A stretch of DNA of 64,000 nt from Apostichopus japonicus (Eukaryota > Echinodermata > Holothuroidea > Aspidochirotida > Stichopodidae), in NCBI RefSeq assembly GCF_037975245.1, contig NC_092569.1, positions 16,290,001-16,354,000 on the forward strand. Direction: 5' to 3'. Positions 9,901-22,128 of the stretch are shown here, piece by piece. The position numbers and the translations under genes are program-made. The notes under the pieces were generated by a model that was given only the letters and a program-made list of their open reading frames with translations, ran no database searches and was not told the origin of the DNA. Each line of letters opens with the position of its first letter. The stretch's first letter is position 1.

Positions 9901-12900
9901 ATAAGTACTGGTAACATTGTCTATTTAATTCAAAACGACAAATGTTTTCCTCCTTTTCATCGTCGCGAAAAACATTAAAAGGCTTCCATTTTTTTTACCT
10001 TTTTCGCTAGTGTTAAAACATGTTGCTTTTCAATTTTTCGATATTTTTGCTTTTTTTTTCACCAAATTACAAAAAACCAGAGTATACCTTTCTGTGAAGA
10101 AATAATTATGACTTAAGGTAGTAGGTTTTGGTTCATATATAATTACTCATATTAACCAAAAGTATGTGAAGACCGCAAAAGCAGAAATAAACATAATTGT
10201 CAGTCAATATCATTAATATGACTGATCGATTAAGTTTCTGTAATACTGTTTTTGATGATATTATTTTTAAAACGGTACTGAATATTAAGTGAGATAAACA
10301 ATATATATGTATTTATTCCCCGATGGGTAACTCTATAATGATAGTTTCCTAAAGGCATGAAACCCAAATTAAAAATTAAAATTAAATAAAATTCATACCG
10401 AAATTGTAAATGAAGTAAAATAATTTAAAAAAATGCCGATCAATTCTAGCAGTTATGTTTGTTTAAGACTAATCGACAAATGTTGGCGTTCTTTAGACCA
10501 CCGCGAGAAACGTTAAAAGGCTCTCAGTTTTTTTACTATAAATTGTTTACAGTCAGCGATAAAAGCGGGTTTAGTTTCGTTTAACAGTATTTTTTTTTCC
10601 AACCAAATTAAATAATCCACAGTACGTCTTTATGTTAAAAAAATACTTATAATATATATTAACCATTCGATGATGATATAAGGTAGTAGGTACTAGTACA
10701 TAGTTAATTACCACATCACGAAACAGAAGTATAACAGCATATTAAAAAATGGATGTAAAAAAAATCAGAAATCACAATAATTGTCCTTCAAAATCAATGA
10801 TATCAATGATTAATTAAGTTAGGTGAATCCTATATATCGATGGGTACCTCTAAATTGAAAAAAAAAAACAACATGAAAATTACATTCATAATTGCAATGG
10901 GCGTCTTTGGAACTAGTAGTTACCTTTTGTAAAAGGTTCATGTAAAAAGTCGTTGAAATAGTAAAAACAAAATGAAGAAGAATGATAAATGTTTCTAACC
11001 TCCAGTGCTTCTTTTGTTCCTCCCAGAACTTTCCCGTCCAACATTCTATAATGGAGATATAAAAATTAAAATACAAAAATCAACAAAGTCACTTAAAGGA
11101 CATTCTGATGGGGGGGGGGGGTGGGGTCGTTTGTAAAGGGTACTTACCGCCGAAATCGATTCAGTTCAAATGCACTTTTAAGTTGCTGCTAATTTTTGGT
11201 TAAGGTCCAATTTAGTGAAATCAGGGATCATTAGGCTAACTATATCATCATTTAGGTCATCCTTTCACTGTTAGAGAAGCATTTACTTTGACCCCACTTG
11301 TGTGACAAGGTTTCTGTATTATTCATATTACGATCACTCTGTTTTACACATATATTAGCTTCTTTGTAGGAAACATTACGGGAAATCAAGAGACACTATT
11401 CCAACACTCTATTCCAACTCAGTATAACTATTCAGTTTATAACGTATATAGAACTTTCGTTAAGCCGTGACATATTTTAATGAAAACAAAATGTGCTTCT
11501 ATTCGACACTGTGTTGTCGTTGTGCTTACTTCTTGGCATGGTTGTTTGAAGACAAACTTTTCAAAACTATTTTTGAAACTATTTTGATGACAGAATGACT
11601 GAATAAACAAGTAACACACTCAACGCTTATGTTGTCCTGTTTCCCACCCTTAAACTGAATAACCTAGGTAAAACAATATAGTAGAAGTTCGAATTTTCGC
11701 GACATGAAGTGAGAAAGTAATATGACTCCTTCCCGTAGGAGAAAATATCAACATTGAATTCAATGAGCGTTTTGAATTAATCTATAAAATACAAGGAATT
11801 TGAAGGCTTGAAACCGAGACAAACACACTGTTTTCTGGACGTTTTCAATTTTCATAAATATCTTTCATATTAATGGTCAGGTTTGCGTTTTTGTAATAAA
11901 AGGGAAATACGACTATAGCAGTGCTTACTTGAATTACTTATTGTTTAGTAAAATGTTTAGGATTTATGAAAATATTACGAATTGAGTTTAATGTACATGC
12001 AAATGCGTTTTGAATTATCCTAGTTAAATGAGTCTTTTTCGTATCTCTGAGCCATTTCTGCATTTTGTCATTTGATCTTTTTTTTTTTATATATTAGCAC
12101 TAATCGAGAAGGCAATGGGTGGTTCTTGTCATTTGTTTAAATTGTTTTTAAAATATTTTGATATTCCATGGCTATGTCGTCGATGTCATACCAAGGAAAA
12201 CATGCTCTAAGAACACGGTAGAGAACAGTTGATTTTTTCTTTTTATGTAAAAAAATGAGTATCTTGGTAGAATAAATATGTTTCAGTGGTGTGTGTCCCG
12301 ATCAGATATTTACAATAGTGTTAAATTTTGTTGTTTGGTTTATTTAAAGAGTTAAACGAGCCGAAGCAACTATATTCTCTCCTTGGTATGTTGGTCTGTG
12401 TTGATGGTAAGGTTAATTAATGAAATATATGACGAAAGTAATATTAAGATATTGTATTTTATATATGTACTGGTACTTGGTAAATTCACATCGAATATAA
12501 TCGATTCAGTATTTACAACAATTGTTTGTGATTTATGAGTATGATTTATGATTTTAAGGCATCATTTCACAAGATCTAATTTGAATATAAGAGACGTTTT
12601 AAGTCTGATTGATTGCTCTGAGTTTCTGTACAGTACCCTACGTCTTATAGTTCACCTTTGTTTAGATGAAATGTCAAATATGAATGTTTAAACTATATTT
12701 TTATGAATTTAAGGCATCATTCCACAAGATCTAATTTGAATAAAAAGACGCTTTAAGTTTGATTGATTGCTCTGAGTTTCTGTACAGTACACTACATCTT
12801 ATAATTCACCTTCGTTTAGATTAAATGTCAAATATGAATGTTTAAACTATGTTTGTGCAATATTATTGAAAGACTAGACTCGGCAGCAAAATGTCAAGAG

Positions 12901-14740
12901 CGTTAACATTTGTTAAAATTGATAATTGCTTTCCTAAGTTATTCACAGCAAGTTGTAGACTGAAATTAAGTATAAGGTTTTTATCTAATTTTGAGTTACT
13001 TCATAGATTCCTTAACTAGGTTACTTGTTATTTTGAAAGGTATAATTGAAAACAAATTTGTCAAATGTTTATATTTCTTGGCTCAAAGAAGGAGAATGCC
13101 TACCCTAGAATATCAGCAATTAAAATTAAAAACTGATTACTGGTAAAAGCAACATTTATCACATCATGTATGTAATATTCGATACCAAATATCGTCCAAC
13201 AGAATATCTAATACATATCCAATTAATGGGAAATAAAAATATTTATTTGAGAGAGATTTTAAAGGCCATTATCTTTAAACAAGATAAACACGATACGGTT
13301 TTAGAGGCTTTGCAAGAAATTCTATCAAGATTTCCTTGATGAGATGTCAAGGAAGGAACGCGATCAAAACACAGGAGAAAACAAACTATGATGTCGATTG
13401 ATATAAACAATGAGTCTTGCGGTAGAATAAATACCTTTCTATAATAGTGGGTATACTAAGTAGCTATTCACAAATGCCAAAATCGTTGCTTTGCTTACAC
13501 AATTAAACAAGTTAAAACAACTTTAATCCTTTTTCTACTTTTGATCTGCTTTAGTCTTGAATGTAATAAACGAAATATAAGTTTGGTCTTTTGAAAGTAT
13601 TGGATCTTATTTTCTTGATATATAGAAGATAATCGTTTGAATATTTCCAGCAACTTAATTTTTTATCATTTATGAGTATTTTTTTATGTAAAGACGACAT
13701 TTAACCATTTAATCTAAATTACCTAATCCGTTAATAAGAAAATTTTAAGTTTTATCGATTGCTTCAAATAGTTCCTATTATTTTTTTCAAGGCATTAAGT
13801 TATTGGTATTGCACTGTACCATGTATCTAGCAAGTCACCTTCCGTCATGTAGTTTTTTAAAGTATATATTTGAATTGCTAAAAATGGATAATGGAACTAT
13901 GTTTGTACTATAGGATTGATGTACTAGCTTGGAAGCAAGTTAAAGTTGGCTTAAGGAAAAATTTCAATTAATCTTTGTTAAAGAATCCACGGTTATATCC
14001 TTACATATGATAAATATTTTCATGTTTTTTTGTTATCGATGGTTGTTATAGTTTATTTGCTATGTTGGACGAAATAATTAAATACCCGTTTGAAACGTGA
14101 TCGTTTCCACGATATATAGGCAAGTCACTCTCAATTTTAAATTGCTTATTGTATTCGTTAACAAAAGGAAATTCTTATCGCTGTTTCAGGTACATAACTG
14201 ATATTTAAACCCCTTTTCAAACCAAACTTATTTATGATATGGTGTAATATAATTGATTTTGTTTTATTGCGTACATGAGGTAGATCACAATGCGAAATCT
14301 AATTATATTTTTTTAGAATAAGTTCAAATTATCAATAATTTACAAACAGACAAATACATCAATTGAACACCGACAATTAACTCAAACAGCGTGGTAGAGA
14401 AATTGAAAAATCGTATTTAGTATAAAATTATTGAGATAGAAATGAATTTATCAATATTAAATTTTCAACTTAAACTTATTAAATAAGTAGATTAAGTACA
14501 AACTAGCTAGATTGCAAAGATAGAAAATACATCATTTGAACACCAAATATGAGCATGGTAACGAAAACTGGCACATTAATATTAAAGTTCGAAAACTGTC
14601 GATTAGAAATCACTTATCACACTTAAAATACAACTTCAACTTGAATTTGACATAAGATGAAAGAAACTTACGGTTTCTGCCTGAAAAGCTGGAAGTTGAG
14701 AGAAGAGTCCCAAAACACAAAATGTTAGGATGAACTGCAT
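4455..14740 (-). CDS. Fibrinogen-related secreted protein, gene A (five exons, 273 aa)
   Basis: The coding exons on the minus strand are 14672-14740, 11000-11045, 9434-9606, 8593-8863 and 4455-4717 (822 nt). All junctions are GT-AG and in phase. Residues 1-21 form a signal peptide. The 46-nt exon encodes a linker with the furin-type site RNKR/S at 32-36. Residues from about 50 to 273 form a complete fibrinogen C-terminal domain: PRDC near 51-54, GGGWT at the exon 3/4 junction, VDGSVEFYRDW, a DND calcium-type motif at 205-207, AWW at 221-223, LNGLY, and EMKIRPV at the end. N-glycosylation sequons lie at N87 (NNS) and N196 (NQT). Between AWW and LNGLY there are 13 residues including four consecutive Cys (227-230), unlike the other copies. 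The predicted product is a secreted FREP or ficolin-like recognition protein of the body fluid; the ligand is unknown. Intron 4 (3.9 kb) is swollen by a Penelope element and a solo LTR. Confidence 0.88.
5244..5266. repeat. (AT)n tract left of PLE1
   Basis: This 23-bp AT microsatellite abuts the truncated PLE1. With 6811-6897 and 8036-8043 it represents the pieces of one TA tract that is still continuous in gene C at 31648-31688. Confidence 0.85.
5272..6498 (+). pseudogene. Penelope-like reverse transcriptase / GIY-YIG endonuclease, N-terminally truncated
   Basis: This is an open frame of 408 codons. In the full family, a reverse transcriptase is followed by a GIY-YIG nuclease that nicks the target and primes reverse transcription. 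Visible here are MAPSFANIFMG (end of RT motif B, at the very start), YIDD at residues 31-34 (motif C, two catalytic Asp), the HTIKFTADFSGHGVHFLDTT region, and a thumb-like PSSCHPRHC segment. A Cys-rich linker (CTQNCKTC) follows. Then comes a GIY-YIG-type block, NVIYLIYC...QYIGES, with R and H residues after it. The frame is open into the flanking TA tract as T-K-M, as expected for an internal break, so the ATG is not the true start. RT motif A with its catalytic Asp is missing, so the copy should be inactive on its own. Confidence 0.85.
6652..6690 (+). ncRNA. Hammerhead-ribozyme-like motif in PLE1
   Basis: The order of parts fits a minimal type I hammerhead. Stem I is TGCA (6652-6655) with TGCA (6687-6690). 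The core is CTGAAGA (6656-6662), followed by one extra A. Stem II is GAGC/GCTC (6664-6667, 6675-6678). Then come GAAA (6679-6682) and GCTC, with cleavage expected after 6686. Hammerhead motifs with a very short helix III are known in Penelope-like elements. The extra A after the core and the two-base loop III make activity uncertain. Confidence 0.55.
6811..6897. repeat. (TA)n tract between PLE1 and the solo LTR
   Basis: This is an uninterrupted TA microsatellite of about 87 bp. Confidence 0.95.
7128..7135 (+). promoter_or_regulatory. TATA box inside the solo LTR
   Basis: TATAAAAG occurs in a more GC-rich stretch about 230 bp from the LTR start, where a U3 promoter would be expected. A start site near 7155-7165 is inferred. 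Confidence 0.5.
7657..7822 (+). repeat. 12-bp GC-rich minisatellite inside the solo LTR
   Basis: There are about 13 imperfect copies of a 12-bp unit such as GCGCTGCGTTGG or ACGTTGCGTTCC. Because 12 is a multiple of three, the tract reads as a repetitive frame rich in Leu, Arg, Thr, Ala and Trp (part of 7664-7870). That frame is a by-product of the repeat, not a gene. Confidence 0.75.
7911..7916 (+). terminator. Poly(A) signal in the solo LTR
   Basis: AATAAA lies about 120 bp before the LTR end and is followed by a T-rich stretch, as expected at the R/U5 border. Confidence 0.45.
8036..8592. other. Gene A intron 4, part next to exon 4
   Basis: This intron sequence is colinear with 31716-32373 of gene C. 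Nothing is coding. Confidence 0.6.
11046..14671. other. Gene A intron 1 (3.6 kb)
   Basis: The intron is colinear with gene D intron 1 and partly with gene C. It contains a donor-like GTAAGTA at 11141-11147 conserved in all four genes, a G run at 11110-11120, and a tandem duplication of about 156 bp (12549-12850). No further exon could be supported. Confidence 0.6.
12549..12850. repeat. 156-bp tandem duplication in gene A intron 1
   Basis: Two copies lie at about 12549-12704 and 12705-12850. Each runs from TTTAAGGCATCATT through GCTCTGAGTTTCTGTACAGT to ATGAATGTTTAAACTAT. Gene D has a single copy at about 50777-50925. Confidence 0.8.
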
Positions 14741-14860
14741 CTTGACGATTTTTTCTGGTCTTAACGATCACAAATCTCAAGAAGGAATGAAGTAAACTTT
14801 CTGGCAGCGAACCAGTTCAAACACTTTATGAGCTTACCCTGCGTACTATGACGTGGTTGT

Positions 14861-14872
14861 TGACACGTGTCA
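14861..14872. promoter_or_regulatory. TGACACGTGTCA palindrome upstream of gene A
   Basis: This is the same 12-bp E-box palindrome, starting exactly 121 bp from the gene A start codon, with TGACGTGG beside it. Confidence 0.45.
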
Positions 14873-16599
14873 CCGAAGAGCTGAATAACCATTTACAATA
14901 TACTATTTGTTATAACCAGGATGATCACGTAAATAAAAACACAAGCTAGCAGTTTTTTCCATTGTCCCTTAAAGGATAGCTTTAATTGTATAGACGTAAT
15001 GCGATGTTGCTTAAATGGTCACATCAGTTATATTGCATTCATATACAATCTCAAACCAATTCAAAATATCTCTTTCGATAACACAAATTATATCTCATAT
15101 ATATTACACTCAGCTTATTAACCTTTCACCTTTTAGTACCTCCGTAAATTTGAATCCTTACGTACCACTTTCAATTAACTGAATTTCGTTTGCTGTAGCT
15201 TACCATCAACAGTTAAAAGATGTTAAAGAAACTTAAGCAGTGCCAAAATTTAAATATATATCTACAATCAATAGGATCATTTAACAGTATCAAACCTCCA
15301 TATCTAGGGAAACACCAGTTTTTTCTTTGATGAAATTCCCACCCTATGCTCTCTGCAAGTTACCATGTTTTTGTGAAATTACCCAGGATGCAACGTTTGC
15401 ATGACGTCTCACATGCACCTCGGCAGAGTTAGACTTGCCGCTATATATGCAGATACTATTGTAGTACCGCTGCACACAAACAACGCTCGCGTACGATATA
15501 TGCTGAAACTACTAAACTATCACTGATTTTCAAGTAAATACTAATAACTTAAGTCACCATGTAGCAACGTTGCGTTCAATTTTGAGTAATGTATACAGAC
15601 GAGATGAAGCCTTGGCCTAAATAGTGTATCGTCCAATATCCACAATCGCAGTTCAGGTAACAAGTAGTTTCTATATTCCTAAGTCATAGTAACACTGCTC
15701 GACATACTGTGACTGCGATCATCACTTCGTTGATGAAAAATTTCGTTCATTCGAGTAATTCAACATGACTGAGTCCCACATTATCCCAGATGACTATTGC
15801 GTAGAACTGACTCCATCACCCCGACATAAGGTGCGACAAAAATAAAAGTAGTTTCAGAAAAATATGATTGAGCCGTAGTTTAGAATTCGGAAGCAAACAA
15901 TGACAATCACTGTGCGTCTGTAAGTCTTAACAAGTTGTGTAAAAATTAACTATATTAATATTATTTAAGTTGGCAACGCATTTTCAGGAACTAGTCAGGT
16001 TCATGTATGACGTCGTAAACAGTTGATTTTCTGCCCCCCTCTACTCCAATATGGAGGATAAGGGCGAATAATGGGATAAGGGCGGGGATTTTTTTTTTTT
16101 TTTTTTAGCCAATGAAGTCGTAAAGGAATTACATGATAAATGTCATTATTGTTGGCGTAAAGTTGCTAGTAATGTTTGAATTTTGGCATTGCACCTTCTC
16201 CTTAACCAAAACACTTAATATAAACTGTCATTTTATGGAAGATCTGCAGAGCAATATCGTCAAAATCATATATCTATTAATTTTTAGCATTCTTTTGATT
16301 TAAATGTATCGTTGAATAATTTTTTTAACCAAAGAAGACAATGCAGATACATTTTCGCCGGTTATGTAAACGTATGACATACTTCAAGATAGCTAGTTGA
16401 GGTCGCTGTATAACTAACTTCTAGTCGATGCTAATAAACAACAACTTTCTACTGATGGCTTTGATAAGACAAAGATGTATACAATCAAACCATACGTCAT
16501 GTGATTTATAAAGATACTTAATTCAACCTCAGATAAACACCTCCATTGACGGCAACAGAAATTAAAGTTCCATCTAAATTCGATGTCGACGGTATACAT

Positions 16600-16970
16600 A
16601 TTCTTTTTTATTTCTTTGTTGTGGAGGAGGATAGGAAGGGGAAAAGGGGGTGGGGGTTGACAGGAGTAATATACGAATGTATGTTGTACTCAATGATCAC
16701 ATTCGCTCAATCTCTTCGTATCGGCCAAAGCTCATTGTGATGATTATGTGGTTATTTATACTACTCAATTGTAACAAAAACGGGGGGGGGGGGGGGGGAG
16801 GATGGGAGGAGGAAAGGAAGGTAGAGGATTGGGAATAGACGAATGTATACTGTAATCAATGATCAAATTCGATCGAACTCTTCGAATCTTACAAAATTGT
16901 ACGAAAAACACTCATAGTCATGATTATGCGGTTATTTACTACTCAATTGTACCATAAACGTTGGTCGAGT
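16600..16970. repeat. 169-bp tandem duplication upstream of gene A
   Basis: Two imperfect units are offset by about 169 bp. Each has a purine-rich start, then an ACGAATGTATR-TGTAMTCAATGATCA-like segment, and ends near GGTTATTTA...CTACTCAATTGTA. The matching region near 55860-56035 has one copy. Confidence 0.65.
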
Positions 16971-19071
16971 TAGAGATCGGTTCCTTGGTGTTCATAAGGG
17001 AATGCATAAGAGGCCTCTAATAAGCTTTTAGATTTGTGACAATGTTTGATATTAAAATTGCAATATCTGACTTACTGCGTTCACTTTCAAATACAGATGA
17101 AAAACAGATAATTTTTTTTATTTCTTTTAATCAGTTACTTGCGTTCATTAGGTGAGCAACAATAGAAAAATTCAAGCACCGTAATAAATATCCCAAAGTT
17201 AGAACTGCATCATGTATGTTTAGTGATCTTGAATGGTATAATGGTTGATACCGAAATGACACGCGAAGTGTGAAGGCATTCTTGCATATGCGGATATGTT
17301 ATTTTATAAACTGAGGGCGCTGTCATATCTGGCCTCATTACTAAGTGACGTGATGGTAGTCCAAACCAACAGATATATTATAATGTGGTGGTGCGAAAGT
17401 TAGTTTATATTTGCCTCAGTTTCCTCAATGTTCGAATCACATGACCCGATTAAAGTATCTGTACGTGTTTATCAAATTTAAGCTTCGACCTTTCCAGTTT
17501 ACTGCACTAAAAGTTCAGTGAAAATGACACCGTTCTATGAAATTCATATCAATATTAATTATATATATTGAATTATCTGACATTATAATATTGAGGTGAA
17601 TAAAATTCTCCAGATTTATTAACGAGTCCGTAGATTCTACGAACTTCAATCAAAATTTACAAGCCCCGCCCAACATGTCATGCGCCAATAATTTTTGTTT
17701 CTGTTTACGACCGTTAGGCCTATAGGCTTACTTTACTTTCGTGACTATCCTGTCTTAGGTCCATTCTCTTGTTTCTTTCTCTCGGTCTTATCGATGTAGC
17801 TGGTGGAATTGTGTCATTTCCTCCCATTGCAATGAATATACAAGTGTTTTTAGACGTTTCCTCAGTTGAATTGTAAAAAGTGGATGACACGCGTATAGGA
17901 CTGCGTTAAAATATTGATCGTGCCGCATGTGTAGACTATTTGTTTACATTTGTGTAACTAACATGCTGACATAGGCGGTCGCAGTGATTTTACGGTAAAC
18001 CATAAGGGCAACAGAAAATACATTTCTTTCTTTTGATTGCGACAGCTTTTCTTATTAAACCCATCTGGTCGGTGTGCATTCAGAATAAGAAACATTGAAT
18101 CTACTTCCGTTCGGAAGTTTGTTTTCCGAAATTCATCAGCAAACACGTATTGAGACTTGAATGCACGACAACATCTAAGAAAGCCATCAACAAAATTATA
18201 TATATTAAACTATTACTGAGTTGGTTATTTATTTTTGTCTCGATGTAGCTTTTGGGTACTTCTAATATATACTTGATCGGACGATTTTGTATGTTAAGAC
18301 GACCATCATACCTTACATCATAGTTTCCTAAAAGAATACGTGTCTAGTTCAATGATGCAGGACACAGCTAAATATACCTTTATGGTTCTTTTAGGCGATT
18401 GTTAAAAACATTATTCTTGGACGGTAGATGTGATGGGGGGGGGGGGGGGTAGGTGAGTGGAGGATTGCTTAGAGGCAACACCTGTAAAATGAATCTCAAT
18501 ATGAATAATATTTTCTTGTATCTTACATATTGGACAAAATTCCGCGGCATTCTCGATTACTGTGGAAGTCAATAGGCGGTGAACTTCAAGGTAAGGTTTA
18601 CATTGTGACAAGCACAATTACAGACTGATGTTATAACCCAATATTTGAGATCACTTTTGATCGAACATATACAACGGCGTATGTACTACCTCGATACCAA
18701 TAGGTTTACAAGAATTTCATGTTCAGCCCTTTGTAAATATAAAAAAGCTGACATTTTAATAAAGAAATTATATTTCTAACCAATATATTTACAACTCAGA
18801 ATAATAATAAAACAAATAAAACACTCTAGAAAAAAAGAAAGCAACAGCGTCACTTGATAAATACAACATAAAGGGTTCATATTTCACATGAAAAAAAAAC
18901 TCACGATGGATGAGTCTGGAAATATTTTCATCCTTTTGTAATATTCATCATTCAATGCTGAATTAAAGAGATTTGTTGTTAAGTTAATGGTCCATTATTT
19001 AAAAAGTCTAGAATATATGACGATGATACAATGTTTGGCGATCATTCTAGTTGCTGTTTAAGGTCGATGTA

Positions 19072-22000
19072 TTACACTGGACGTATCTTCATTTCTGCGT
19101 ATTTGAGGTGATAAGATCCACCTGGAAGATCATACCAGAATATGCTCTTGTAATACGTACTGCCAGCTGTGTACAGTCCGTTTAGGTTACAGTCATAATA
19201 AGAATCATAGCAATGGGTACCGTACCACCACGCTCCGTGACAATACTGAGCCAAGTGATAATTAGAGCGACGATCGTTGTCGCGGTTTAACGTCGAAAAT
19301 GTCTGGTTCCTGTGATACGCCATCCTGTCGTATGCTGCGAAAGGAAAACACAAATAAGTGATGAAGTAGACAGGGATCTTTATTATATTATTTATTTACA
19401 CTTTTGAATTGTTTTATACTTATTAAATAGTACATGCATTTTAGGACTGCTACATTTGATGGAGGTATACAAGCTCCACAACGTCTCCTGTAAGTATCTT
19501 TGTAAAACATAATGTTGATAGGTTCAACGGTTTGTGGCAAAATATATACTTATGGTGATCAGATGTGATGTCATAGATGCCTTTGAAAAGTCTGATGTTT
19601 TAATAAAATGTAATTCCAATGTTGGGAACTTTTGATTCCCTCAAGGTTAGTTCTGAACAATAAGATAAAAATCTAGCAACTATTTGTTGTCTAGTGTACA
19701 GTACAAACAGGACATCACACCTGTTGCACCAAGTTAATTTATTATACCAAGTTACTGCAAATTTCAGCTTTCATCATATCGGCAAGTTTTATTAAAATGC
19801 TTAGAAACGTTTTTCTTTCATCAGTAATCTCATTTACCCTATGATTATCCTAGGAGTTTGACAAGTCTATATATTTCTATCTTTATTTTAAATTAGTAAA
19901 GAAGGTTTCCTTTAAGCTTGTAATATATATATTTTTTCATCTAGTGTATATTCCTTGCTTTCGTAAAGGGTTTAAGTAGTCTGAGTAAAGGACAATGTTG
20001 TGGGATGATTGTAGGACGGTAGGAAATTCGAGGCAGTGATGAGATGGAATAATTTAAAATAAATATTCGCTGTGAAATATGGGAAACAATATTTATTATG
20101 AAGTTCATTTCTAGAGCAGATCTCTATTTCTACTTCCCGGTCAGCAAATCAGGTTTTGTATTTTTTTCTTTATTGGAAAACTATAATATATAGCCTATAG
20201 GCAAAACAGTTGTGAAAATTATCATAATATTTTTGTCGATTAATTTCATTGAAGTGATCAAGGTAATGTGCATAATTAGGTACTATATGAATCGTTACTC
20301 ACGTTTTGGTGAGCGGAAGTCTATTGAGACCGTATTCCCTTAATAACCGTTCTTGGTTAGGATTTATGTCAAATTACCTTTTCAAATGGTGGCTAATATA
20401 ACAACATATAATTATACAAGAGCAACTACATGCAAGATTTCGTACCTGTAGTGCTGGAGCTATCGTATTCTCCAAGGCCAACTAAACGATTCTTAGTCTC
20501 TTCATCGCTGATCCTAAACAGGTCGTACCTCGCAAAGTAGCGATCTCCATTCGCGTTATTTAAATCAATGCGAAGCATGTAATCCTTTTGGTTAGTTAAG
20601 AGCGATATTTTATCGTTGCCAAGCCAAAATTCCCTATTTAGGAAACCAAAGCCATCTCGGTACTCATCCCAGTCTCTGTAAAATTCTACGGAACCATCGA
20701 CTCGGTGTTGGAAGACCTGGTTTAGTTTCAAAACAAAAACATGTCATATTTGGTTTAACATGATGAACCTTTCTGTTATGTACGTTTGATGGGTATGATG
20801 TATCAGTGCAGTTAATGTTTAATGGTTCGTCTTACCTTGAACATATACGGTAACCTGTGCACCAATTAGATTCCTCTTTACTAAAAGAGTACGTTGGTAT
20901 CATTTAATTTATTATCGTGTAGTGCATTGCACTATGGCTATACTAACATTTAAAAATAAAGAAACCCTTGCAATGAGAGTCAACAATAATAGTGGGGTAC
21001 ATTAATGTTTTTTAAGCGTTAATAGTGAACACATATCTAATACGGTATTTCAAACATGTTGAAAACATATTTCCTCCTGGAAAGGTTTATGTGGGTTAAG
21101 TTGTCTACAGTAACACGGTTAGAATTGTTATATTCTAATTCCTTTCGGAGGTGCTATATGTGCACTAGAACAGAGAACGAAGTTTACACGTTTTCTTGAG
21201 AATTAAATCAAGCTGAAGGACATGAATAAAGAATGCATTCCTTGTCGAATGAAACAGCACGATAGCAAGATAGCTTTTAAAACAAATTTGTTTTTCAACA
21301 TACTGCACTCTAAATATTGAAAATATAAATTAATTAAAGGCGATATTTTGTTGTGTTCTTACCGTCCAACCTCCTCCGTCAATTGAGTTATTACAGTAAA
21401 CATGAAAAGGTTCATTGGCTCCATCTGGCTTAATTAGATAAACTCCAGATTCAGAGGAACTCCCTTCACATTGGTCGTTAACTTCTTTACAATCTCGAGG
21501 ATATTCTGGCTCTTGGTAGAAAAAGTAGGAGGAGTCTGAAGAATTGAAAAGAAATGACTAAGATCAATTTAAATTGAATCGCCAAAGCATCAAACCAAAC
21601 CAAAATAAAGTGAAAATTTCGGTCCACATAAATCTGTTTGCAAAACGTTTAACACAAATCGACAAATTGGAGAAACCTATACATTTAACCCTCAAGAAGA
21701 AGGCTATATATAGTAATATCCTAAATGAAGTAAACGAATAAAAATAATCCCGATCAGTTCTGGTAGCTATGTCTGTGTAAGTTTAAACGATAAATGTTAA
21801 CCTCCTTTAGAACGCCGCGAGAATTACTAGAAGCGTTTAATATTTTTTATTTACCTTAAGTTGTTTTCAGCCTGTATTATAATCGAGTTGCTTTCGTTTT
21901 CATGTTTTTTCTTTAACCAAAGAACAAAATCCAGACACACCATTATGTGAAGAAAAAGTTTAAGCACATTACCCAGTCGATGATGATACAAGGAAGTAGA

Positions 22001-22095
22001 CTTTGTTGCATAGTAAATTAACACATCTAAAAAGATATGTATCAATATATATTAACCAATTGTATGTGAAGATCATCAAAAGCTAAATAAACTAA

Positions 22096-22128
<33 letters not shown>

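Larger units (their letters stand above)
14741..19071. other. Spacer between gene A promoter and gene B 3' end
   Basis: 14741-15950 matches the upstream regions of genes 0, C and D. 15950-18400 matches 38540-40300 and 54060-56240 in part. A tandem duplication lies at about 16600-16970, with G runs near 16783-16798 and 18435-18447. The last part (18870-19071) matches the 3' flank of genes A and C. No gene is recognised. Confidence 0.6.
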
